DNA from: Solea solea | Lineage: Eukaryota; Chordata; Actinopteri; Pleuronectiformes; Soleidae | Length of the DNA: 64,000 nucleotides | Reading direction: 5' to 3' | NCBI RefSeq assembly: GCF_958295425.1 | Contig: NC_081149.1 | Span: 682,001-746,000 of the forward strand | Shown here: piece after piece, positions 9,850 to 21,900 of the stretch | How the letters are laid out: the number at the start of each line of letters is the position of its first letter | Position numbering within the stretch: the stretch's first letter is position 1 | The notes under the pieces: generated by a model | What the model was told of the DNA's origin: nothing | What the model saw: the letters and a program-made list of their open reading frames with translations, nothing else | The model's database searches: none | Translations under genes and position numbers: made by a program

Positions 9850-9852
9850 TTA

Positions 9853-9945
9853 GACCCTTTTGGCCAGAGTGAAAGAGGAACTACAGGTCGCAGGAGTGTG
9901 AATATTTCATATGTCGTTTGGGGTCCCAAGACGAGCGGAACGACG
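9853..9945 (+). repeat. Linker J, right part
   Basis: J resumes after the MITE with gacccttttggccagagtg. Compared with other copies it lacks the gaagttttggag segment. It ends at gacgagcggaacgacga and passes directly into 176-bp satellite. Confidence 0.82.
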
Positions 9946-12900
9946 ATGGTACATTAGTATATCTTATAAGATGTTAACTTTATTTGTGAGGTTTATGTTA
10001 TGGGACAGTAGAAAATGAAAAAAAATCAGAAAACAGCCTTATCTCAGCTGAATGCGAACACAAACAGACACTTGTAGAAAAACACATCCAAACAGTGAAA
10101 TCATTGCAAAATCAAACAGTGAGTGTACAGAACTAAATATTTTAAGATGTTAACTTCATTTGTGAGGTTTATGTTATGGGACAGCAGAAAAATTAAAAAA
10201 ATCCGGAAACAGCCTTATCTCAGCTGAATGCGCACACAAACAGACACTTGTAGAAAAACACATCCCAACAGTGAAATATTTGCATAATTAAACACTGAGG
10301 GTAAAGCAGTATATCTTATAAGATGTTAAGTTCATTTGTTAGGTTTATATTATGGGAAAGTAGAAAAATGAAAAAAATCCGATAACAGCCTTATCTCAGC
10401 TGTATGCGCACACAAACAGACACCAATAGAAAAACACATCCAAACAGTGAAATCAATGCAAAATCAAACAGTGAGTGTACAGAACTAAATATTTTAAGAT
10501 GTTAACTTCATTTGTGAGGTTTATGTTATGGGACAGCAGAAAAATTAAAAAAATCCGGAAACAGCCTTATCTCAGCTGAATGCGCACACAAAACAGACAC
10601 CAATAGAAAAACACATCCAAACAGTGAAATCAATGCAAAATGAAACAGTAAGTGTACAGAACTAAATCTTTTAAGATGTTAACTTCATTTGTGAGGTTTA
10701 TGTTATGGGACAGCAGAAAAATTAAAAAAATCCGGAAACAGCCTTATCTCAGCTGAATGCGCACACAAACAGACACTTGTAGAAAAACACATCCCAACAG
10801 TGAAATCATTGCAAAATCAAACACTGAGGGTACAGAACTAAATATTTTAAGATGTTAACTTCATTTGTGAGGTTTATGTTATGGGACAGCAGAAAAATTA
10901 AAAAAATCCGGAAACAGCCTTATCTCAGCTGAATGCGCACACAAACAGACTTCAATAGAGAAACACATCCAAACAGTGAAATCTTTGCAAAATTAAACAC
11001 TGAGGGTAAAGAAGTAAATCTTATAAGATGTTAAGTTCATTTGTTAGGTAAATATTATGGGAAAGTAGAAAAATGAAAAAAATCCGAAAACAGCCTTATC
11101 TCAGCTGTATGCGCACACAAACATACACCAATAGAAAAACACATCCAAACAGTGAAATCTTTGCAAAATTAAACACTGAGGGTAAAGAAGTATATCTTAT
11201 AAGATGTTAAGTTCATTTGTTAGGTTTATATTATGGGAAAGTAGAAAAATTAAAAAAATCCGAAAACAGCCTTATCTCAGCTGTATGCGCACACAAACAG
11301 ACACCAATAGAAAAACACATCCAAACAGTGAAATCTTTGCAAAATTAAACACTGAGGGTAAAGAAGTATATCTTATAAGATGTTAAGTTCATTTGTGAGG
11401 TTTATATTATGGGAAAGTAGAAAAATGAAAAAAATCCGAAAACAGCCTTATCTCAGCTGTATGCGCACACAAACAGACACCAATAGAAAAACACATCCCA
11501 ACAGTGAAATCATTGCAAAATCAAACACTGAGGTTACAGAAGTATATCTTATAAGATGTTAAGTTCATTTGTGAGGTTTATGTTATGGGACAGCAGAAAA
11601 ATGAAAAAAATCCGTAAACAGCCTTATCTCAGCTGAATGCGCACACAAACAGACACTTGTAGAAAAACACATCCCAACAGTGAAATCATTGCAAAATCAA
11701 ACACTGAGGGTACAGAACTAAATCTTTTAAGATGTTAACTTCATTTGTGAGGTTTATGTTATGGGACAGCAGAAAAATGAAAAAAATCCGTAAACAGCCT
11801 TATCTCAGCTGAATGCGCACACAAACAGACACCAATAGAAAAACACATCCAAACAGTGACATCATTGCAAAATCAAACAGTGAGTGTACAGAACTAAATC
11901 TTTTAAGATGTTAACTTCATTTGTGAGGTTTATGTTATGGGACAGCAGAAAAATTAAAAAAATCCGTAAACAGCCTAATCTCAGCTGAATGCGCACACAA
12001 ACAGACACTTGTAGAAAAACACATCCAAACAGTGAAATCTTTGCAAAATTAAACACTAAGGGTAAAGAAGTATATCTTATAAGATGTTAAGTTCATTTGT
12101 TAGGTTTATATTATGGGAAAGTAGAAAAATGAAAAAAATCCGAAAACAGCCTTATCTCAGCTGTATGCGCACACAAACAGACACTTGTAGAAAAACACAT
12201 CCCAACAGTGAAATCATTGCAAAATCAAACACTGAGGGTACAGAACTAAATCTTTTAAGATGTTAACTTCATTTGTGAGGTTTATGTTATGGGACAGCAG
12301 AAAAATTAAAAAAATCCGTAAACAGCCTTATCTCAGCTGAATGCGCACACAAACAGACACCAATAGAAAAACACATCCAAACAGTGAAATCATTGGAAAA
12401 TCAAACAGTGAGTGTACAGAACTAAATCTTTTAAGATGTTAACTTCATTTGTGAGGTTTATGTTATGGGACAGCAGAAAAATTAAAAAAATCCGTAAACA
12501 GCCTTATCTCAGCTGAATGCGCACACAAACAAACACCAATAGAAAAACACATCCAAACAGTGAAATCATTGCAAAATCAAACAGTGAGTGTACAGAACTA
12601 AATCTTTTAAGATGTTAACTTCATTTGTGAGGTTTATGTTATGGGACAGCAGAAAAATTAAAAAAATCCGTAAACAGCCTTATCTCAGCTGAATGCGCAC
12701 ACAAACAGACACTTGTAGAAAAACACATCCAAACAGTGAAATCTTTGCAAAATTAAACACTGAGGGTAAAGAAGTATATCTTATAAGATGTTAAGTTCAT
12801 TTGTTAGGTTTATATTATGGGAAAGTAGAAAAATGAAAAAAATCCGAAAACAGCCTTATCTCAGCTGTATGCGCACACAAACAGACACTTGTAGAAAAAC

Positions 12901-15900
12901 ACATCCCAACAGTGAAATCATTGCAAAATCAAACACTGAGGTTACAGAAGTATATCTTATAAGATGTTAAGTTCATTTGTGAGGTTTATGTTATGGGACA
13001 GCAGAAAAATGAAAAAAATCCGTAAACAGCCTTATCTCAGCTGAATGCGCACACAAACAGACACTTGTAGAAAAACACATCCCAACAGTGAAATCATTGC
13101 AAAATCAAACACTGAGGGTACAGAACTAAATCTTTTAAGATGTTAACTTCATTTGTGAGGTTTATGTTATGGGACAGCAGAAAAATTAAAAAAATCCGTA
13201 AACAGCCTTATCTCAGCTGAATGCGCACACAAACAGACACTTGTAGAAAAACACATCCAAACAGTGAAATATTTGCAAAATTAAACACTGAGGGTAAAGA
13301 AGTATATCTTATAAGATGTTAAGTTCATTTGTTAGGTTTATATTATGGGAAAGTAGAAAAATGAAAAAAATCCGAAAACAGCCTTATCTCAGCTGTATGC
13401 GCACACAAACAGACACTTGTAGAAAAACACATCCCAACAGTGAAATCATTGCAAAATCAAACACTGAGGTTACAGAAGTATATCTTATAAGATGTTAAGT
13501 TCATTTGTGAGGTTTATGTTATGGGACAGCAGAAAAATGAAAAAAATCCGTAAACAGCCTTATCTCAGCTGAATGCGCACACAAACAGACACTTGTAGAA
13601 AAACACATCCCAACAGTGAAATCATTGCAAAATCAAACACTGAGGGTACAGAACTAAATCTTTTAAGATGTTAACTTCATTTGTGAGGTTTATGTTATGG
13701 GACAGCAGAAAAATTAAAAAAATCCGTAAACAGCCTTATCTCAGCTGAATGCGCACACAAACAGACACCAATAGAAAAACACATCCAAACAGTGACATCA
13801 TTGCAAAATCAAACAGTGAGTGTACAGAACTAAATCTTTTAAGATGTTAACTTCATTTGTGAGGTTTATGTTATGGGACAGCAGAAAAATTAAAAAAATC
13901 CGTAAACAGCCTTATCTCAGCTGAATGCGCACACAAACAGACACTTGTAGAAAAACACATCCAAACAGTGAAATCTTTGCAAAATTAAACACTAAGGGTA
14001 AAGAAGTATATCTTATAAGATGTTAAGTTCATTTGTTAGGTTTATATTATGGGAAAGTAGAAAAATGAAAAAAATCCGAAAACAGCCTTATCTCAGCTGT
14101 ATGCGCACACAAACAGACACTTGTAGAAAAACACATCCCAACAGTGAAATCATTGCAAAATCAAACACTGAGGTTACAGAAGTATATCTTATAAGATGTT
14201 AAGTTCATTTGTGAGGTTTATGTTATGGGACAGCAGAAAAATGAAAAAAATCCGTAAACAGCCTTATCTCAGCTGAATGCGCACACAAACAGACACTTGT
14301 AGAAAAACACATCCCAACAGTGAAATCATTGCAAAATCAAACACTGAGGGTACAGAACTAAATCTTTTAAGATGTTAACTTCATTTGTGAGGTTTATGTT
14401 ATGGGACAGCAGAAAAATTTAAAAAATCCGTAAACAGCCTTATCTCAGCTGAATGCGCACACAAACAGACACTTGTAGAAAAACACATCCAAACAGTGAA
14501 ATATTTGCAAAATTAAACACTGAGGGTAAAGAAGTATATCTTATAAGATGTTAAGTTCATTTGTTAGGTTTATATTATGGGAAAGTAGAAAAATGAAAAA
14601 AATCCGAAAACAGCCTTATCTCAGCTGTATGCGCACACAAACAGACACTTGTAGAAAAACACATCCCAACAGTGAAATCATTGCAAAATCAAACACTGAG
14701 GTTACAGAAGTATATCTTATAAGATGTTAAGTTCATTTGTGAGGTTTATGTTATGGGACAGCAGAAAAATGAAAAAAATCCGTAAACAGCCTTATCTCAG
14801 CTGAATGCGCACACAAACAGACACTTGTAGAAAAACACATCCCAACAGTGAAATCATTGCAAAATCAAACACTGAGGGTACAGAACTAAATCTTTTAAGA
14901 TGTTAACTTCATTTGTGAGGTTTATGTTATGGGACAGCAGAAAAATTAAAAAAATCCGTAAACAGCCTTATCTCAGCTGAATGCGCACACAAACAGACAC
15001 CAATAGAAAAACACATCCAAACAGTGACATCATTGCAAAATCAAACAGTGAGTGTACAGAACTAAATCTTTTAAGATGTTAACTTCATTTGTGAGGTTTA
15101 TGTTATGGGACAGCAGAAAAATTAAAAAAATCCGTAAACAGCCTTATCTCAGCTGAATGCGCACACAAACAGACACTTGTAGAAAAACACATCCAAACAG
15201 TGAAATCTTTGCAAAATTAAACACTAAGGGTAAAGAAGTATATCTTATAAGATGTTAAGTTCATTTGTTAGGTTTATATTATGGGAAAGTAGAAAAATGA
15301 AAAAAATCCGAAAACAGCCTTATCTCAGCTGTATGCGCACACAAACAGACACTTGTAGAAAAACACATCCCAACAGTGAAATCATTGCAAAATCAAACAC
15401 TGAGGTTACAGAAGTATATCTTATAAGATGTTAAGTTCATTTGTGAGGTTTATGTTATGGGACAGCAGAAAAATGAAAAAAATCCGTAAACAGCCTTATC
15501 TCAGCTGAATGCGCACACAAACAGACACTTGTAGAAAAACACATCCCAACAGTGAAATCATTGCAAAATCAAACACTGAGGGTACAGAACTAAATCTTTT
15601 AAGATGTTAACTTCATTTGTGAGGTTTATGTTATGGGACAGCAGAAAAATTAAAAAAATCCGTAAACAGCCTTATCTCAGCTGAATGCGCACACAAACAG
15701 ACACCAATAGAAAAACACATCCAAACAGTGAAATCATTGGAAAATCAAACAGTGAGTGTACAGAACTAAATCTTTTAAGATGTTAACTTCATTTGTGAGG
15801 TTTATGTTATGGGACAGCAGAAAAATTAAAAAAATCCGTAAACAGCCTTATCTCAGCTGAATGCGCACACAAACAAACACCAATAGAAAAACACATCCAA

Positions 15901-18900
15901 ACAGTGAAATCATTGCAAAATCAAACAGTGAGTGTACAGAACTAAATCTTTTAAGATGTTAACTTCATTTGTGAGGTTTATGTTATGGGACAGCAGAAAA
16001 ATTAAAAAAATCCGTAAACAGCCTTATCTCAGCTGAATGCGCACACAAACAGACACTTGTAGAAAAACACATCCAAACAGTGAAATCTTTGCAAAATTAA
16101 ACACTGAGGGTAAAGAAGTATATCTTATAAGATGTTAAGTTCATTTGTTAGGTTTATATTATGGGAAAGTAGAAAAATGAAAAAAATCCGAAAACAGCCT
16201 TATCTCAGCTGTATGCGCACACAAACAGACACTTGTAGAAAAACACATCCCAACAGTGAAATCATTGCAAAGTCAAACACTGAGGTTACAGAAGTATATC
16301 TTATAAGATGTTAAGTTCATTTGTGAGGTTTATATTATGGGAAAGTAGAAAAATGAAAAAAATCCGAAAACAGCCTTATCTCAGCTGTATGCGCACACAA
16401 ACAGACACTTGTAGAAAAACACATCCCAACAGTGAAATCATTGCAAAATCAAACACTGAGGTTACAGAAGTATATCTTATAAGATGTTAAGTTCATTTGT
16501 GAGGTTTATGTTATGGGACAGCAGAAAAATGAAAAAAATCCGTAAACAGCCTTATCTCAGCTGAATGCGCACACAAACAGACACTTGTAGAAAAACACAT
16601 CCCAACAGTGAAATCATTGCAAAATCAAACACTGAGGGTACAGAACTAAATCTTTTAAGATGTTAACTTCATTTGTGAGGTTTATGTTATGGGACAGCAG
16701 AAAAATTAAAAAAATCCGTAAACAGCCTTATCTCAGCTGAATGCGCACACAAACAGACACCAATAGAAAAACACATCCAAACAGTGAAATCATTGGAAAA
16801 TCAAACAGTGAGTGTACAGAACTAAATCTTTTAAGATGTTAACTTCATTTGTGAGGTTTATGTTATGGGACAGCAGAAAAATTAAAAAAATCCGTAAACA
16901 GCCTTATCTCAGCTGAATGCGCACACAAACAAACACCAATAGAAAAACACATCCAAACAGTGAAATCATTGCAAAATCAAACAGTGAGTGTACAGAACTA
17001 AATCTTTTAAGATGTTAACTTCATTTGTGAGGTTTATGTTATGGGACAGCAGAAAAATTAAAAAAATCCGTAAACAGCCTTATCTCAGCTGAATGCGCAC
17101 ACAAACAGACACTTGTAGAAAAACACATCCAAACAGTGAAATCTTTGCAAAATTAAACACTGAGGGTAAAGAAGTATATCTTATAAGATGTTAAGTTCAT
17201 TTGTTAGGTTTATATTATGGGAAAGTAGAAAAATGAAAAAAATCCGAAAACAGCCTTATCTCAGCTGTATGCGCACACAAACAGACACTTGTAGAAAAAC
17301 ACATCCCAACAGTGAAATCATTGCAAAATCAAACACTGAGGTTACAGAAGTATATCTTATAAGATGTTAAGTTCATTTGTGAGGTTTATGTTATGGGACA
17401 GCAGAAAAATGAAAAAAATCCGTAAACAGCCTTATCTCAGCTGAATGCGCACACAAACAGACACTTGTAGAAAAACACATCCCAACAGTGAAATCATTGC
17501 AAAATCAAACACTGAGGGTACAGAACTAAATCTTTTAAGATGTTAACTTCATTTGTGAGGTTTATGTTATGGGACAGCAGAAAAATTAAAAAAATCCGTA
17601 AACAGCCTTATCTCAGCTGAATGCGCACACAAACAGACACCAATAGAAAAACACATCCAAACAGTGAAATCATTGGAAAATCAAACAGTGAGTGTACAGA
17701 ACTAAATCTTTTAAGATGTTAACTTCATTTGTGAGGTTTATGTTATGGGACAGCAGAAAAATTAAAAAAATCCGTAAACAGCCTTATCTCAGCTGAATGC
17801 GCACACAAACAAACACCAATAGAAAAACACATCCAAACAGTGAAATCATTGCAAAATCAAACAGTGAGTGTACAGAACTAAATCTTTTAAGATGTTAACT
17901 TCATTTGTGAGGTTTATGTTATGGGACAGCAGAAAAATTAAAAAAATCCGTAAACAGCCTTATCTCAGCTGAATGCGCACACAAACAGACACTTGTAGAA
18001 AAACACATCCAAACAGTGAAATCTTTGCAAAATTAAACACTGAGGGTAAAGAAGTATATCTTATAAGATGTTAAGTTCATTTGTTAGGTTTATATTATGG
18101 GAAAGTAGAAAAATGAAAAAAATCCGAAAACAGCCTTATCTCAGCTGTATGCGCACACAAACAGACACTTGTAGAAAAACACATCCCAACAGTGAAATCA
18201 TTGCAAAGTCAAACACTGAGGTTACAGAAGTATATCTTATAAGATGTTAAGTTCATTTGTGAGGTTTATATTATGGGAAAGTAGAAAAATGAAAAAAATC
18301 CGAAAACAGCCTTATCTCAGCTGTATGCGCACACAAACAGACACTTGTAGAAAAACACATCCCAACAGTGAAATCATTGCAAAATCAAACACTGAGGTTA
18401 CAGAAGTATATCTTATAAGATGTTAAGTTCATTTGTGAGGTTTATGTTATGGGACAGCAGAAAAATGAAAAAAATCCGTAAACAGCCTTATCTCAGCTGA
18501 ATGCGCACACAAACAGACACTTGTAGAAAAACACATCCCAACAGTGAAATCATTGCAAAATCAAACACTGAGGGTACAGAACTAAATCTTTTAAGATGTT
18601 AACTTCATTTGTGAGGTTTATGTTATGGGACAGCAGAAAAATTAAAAAAATCCGTAAACAGCCTTATCTCAGCTGAATGCGCACACAAACAGACACCAAT
18701 AGAAAAACACATCCAAACAGTGAAATCATTGGAAAATCAAACAGTGAGTGTACAGAACTAAATCTTTTAAGATGTTAACTTCATTTGTGAGGTTTATGTT
18801 ATGGGACAGCAGAAAAATTAAAAAAATCCGTAAACAGCCTTATCTCAGCTGAATGCGCACACAAACAAACACCAATAGAAAAACACATCCAAACAGTGAA

Positions 18901-21900
18901 ATCATTGCAAAATCAAACAGTGAGTGTACAGAACTAAATCTTTTAAGATGTTAACTTCATTTGTGAGGTTTATGTTATGGGACAGCAGAAAAATTAAAAA
19001 AATCCGTAAACAGCCTTATCTCAGCTGAATGCGCACACAAACAGACACTTGTAGAAAAACACATCCAAACAGTGAAATCTTTGCAAAATTAAACACTGAG
19101 GGTAAAGAAGTATATCTTATAAGATGTTAAGTTCATTTGTTAGGTTTATATTATGGGAAAGTAGAAAAATGAAAAAAATCCGAAAACAGCCTTATCTCAG
19201 CTGTATGCGCACACAAACAGACACTTGTAGAAAAACACATCCCAACAGTGAAATCATTGCAAAATCAAACACTGAGGTTACAGAAGTATATCTTATAAGA
19301 TGTTAAGTTCATTTGTGAGGTTTATGTTATGGGACAGCAGAAAAATGAAAAAAATCCGTAAACAGCCTTATCTCAGCTGAATGCGCACACAAACAGACAC
19401 TTGTAGAAAAACACATCCCAACAGTGAAATCATTGCAAAATCAAACACTGAGGGTACAGAACTAAATCTTTTAAGATGTTAACTTCATTTGTGAGGTTTA
19501 TGTTATGGGACAGCAGAAAAATTAAAAAAATCCGTAAACAGCCTTATCTCAGCTGAATGCGCACACAAACAGACACTTGTAGAAAAACACATCCAAACAG
19601 TGAAATATTTGCAAAATTAAACACTGAGGGTAAAGAAGTATATCTTATAAGATGTTAAGTTCATTTGTTAGGTTTATATTATGGGAAAGTAGAAAAATGA
19701 AAAAAATCCGAAAACAGCCTTATCTCAGCTGTATGCGCACACAAACAGACACTTGTAGAAAAACACATCCCAACAGTGAAATCATTGCAAAATCAAACAC
19801 TGAGGTTACAGAAGTATATCTTATAAGATGTTAAGTTCATTTGTGAGGTTTATGTTATGGGACAGCAGAAAAATGAAAAAAATCCGTAAACAGCCTTATC
19901 TCAGCTGAATGCGCACACAAACAGACACTTGTAGAAAAACACATCCCAACAGTGAAATCATTGCAAAATCAAACACTGAGGGTACAGAACTAAATCTTTT
20001 AAGATGTTAACTTCATTTGTGAGGTTTATGTTATGGGACAGCAGAAAAATTAAAAAAATCCGTAAACAGCCTTATCTCAGCTGAATGCGCACACAAACAG
20101 ACACTTGTAGAAAAACACATCCAAACAGTGAAATCTTTGCAAAATTAAACACTGAGGGTAAAGAAGTATATCTTATAAGATGTTAAGTTCATTTGTTAGG
20201 TTTATATTATGGGAAAGTAGAAAAATGAAAAAAATCCGAAAACAGCCTTATCTCAGCTGTATGCGCACACAAACAGACACTTGTAGAAAAACACATCCCA
20301 ACAGTGAAATCATTGCAAAATCAAACACTGAGGTTACAGAAGTATATCTTATAAGATGTTAAGTTCATTTGTGAGGTTTATGTTATGGGACAGCAGAAAA
20401 ATGAAAAAAATCCGTAAACAGCCTTATCTCAGCTGAATGCGCACACAAACAGACACTTGTAGAAAAACACATCCCAACAGTGAAATCATTGCAAAATCAA
20501 ATACTGAGGGTACAGAACTAAATCTTTTAAGATGTTAACTTCATTTGTGAGGTTTATGTTATGGGACAGCAGAAAAATGAAAAAAATCCGGAAACAGCCT
20601 TATCTCAGCTGAATGCGCACACAAACAGACACCAATAGAAAAACACATCCAAACAGTGAAATCATTGGAAAATCAAACAGTGAGTGTACAGAACTAAATC
20701 TTTTAAGATGTTAACTTCATTTGTGAGGTTTATGTTATGGGACAGCAGAAAAATTAAAAAAATCCGTAAACAGCCTTATCTCAGCTGAATGCGCACACAA
20801 ACAAACACCAATAGAAAAACACATCCAAACAGTGAAATCATTGCAAAATCAAACAGTGAGTGTACAGAACTAAATCTTTTAAGATGTTAACTTCATTTGT
20901 GAGGTTTATGTTATGGGACAGCAGAAAAATTAAAAAAATCCGTAAACAGCCTTATCTCAGCTGAATGCGCACACAAACAGACACTTGTAGAAAAACACAT
21001 CCAAACAGTGAAATCTTTGCAAAATTAAACACTGAGGGTAAAGAAGTATATCTTATAAGATGTTAAGTTCATTTGTTAGGTTTATATTATGGGAAAGTAG
21101 AAAAATGAAAAAAATCCGAAAACAGCCTTATCTCAGCTGTATGCGCACACAAACAGACACTTGTAGAAAAACACATCCCAACAGTGAAATCATTGCAAAA
21201 TCAAACACTGAGGTTACAGAAGTATATCTTATAAGATGTTAAGTTCATTTGTGAGGTTTATGTTATGGGACAGCAGAAAAATTAAAAAAATCCGTAAACA
21301 GCCTTATCTCAGCTGAATGCGCACACAAACAGACACTTGTAGAAAAACACATCCCAACAGTGAAATCATTGCAAAATCAAACACTGAGGGTACAGAACTA
21401 AATCTTTTAAGATGTTAACTTCATTTGTGAGGTTTATGTTATGGGACAGCAGAAAAATGAAAAAAATCCGGAAACAGCCTTATCTCAGCTGAATGCGCAC
21501 ACAAACAGACACCAATAGAAAAACACATCCAAACAGTGAAATCATTGGAAAATCAAACAGTGAGTGTACAGAACTAAATCTTTTAAGATGTTAACTTCAT
21601 TTGTGAGGTTTATGTTATGGGACAGCAGAAAAATTAAAAAAATCCGTAAACAGCCTTATCTCAGCTGAATGCGCACACAAACAGACACCAATAGAAAAAC
21701 ACATCCAAACAGTGACATCATTGCAAAATCAAACAGTGAGTGTACAGAACTAAATCTTTTAAGATGTTAACTTCATTTGTGAGGTTTATGTTATGGGACA
21801 GCAGAAAAATTAAAAAAATCCGTAAACAGCCTTATCTCAGCTGAATGCGCACACAAACAGACACTTGTAGAAAAACACATCCAAACAGTGAAATCTTTGC

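Noticed and set aside
9068..9929. Several overlapping ORFs of 68-108 codons across linker J and the MITE
   Set aside because: They occur on both strands of a GC-rich non-coding element, end at its borders and show no transposase motifs.
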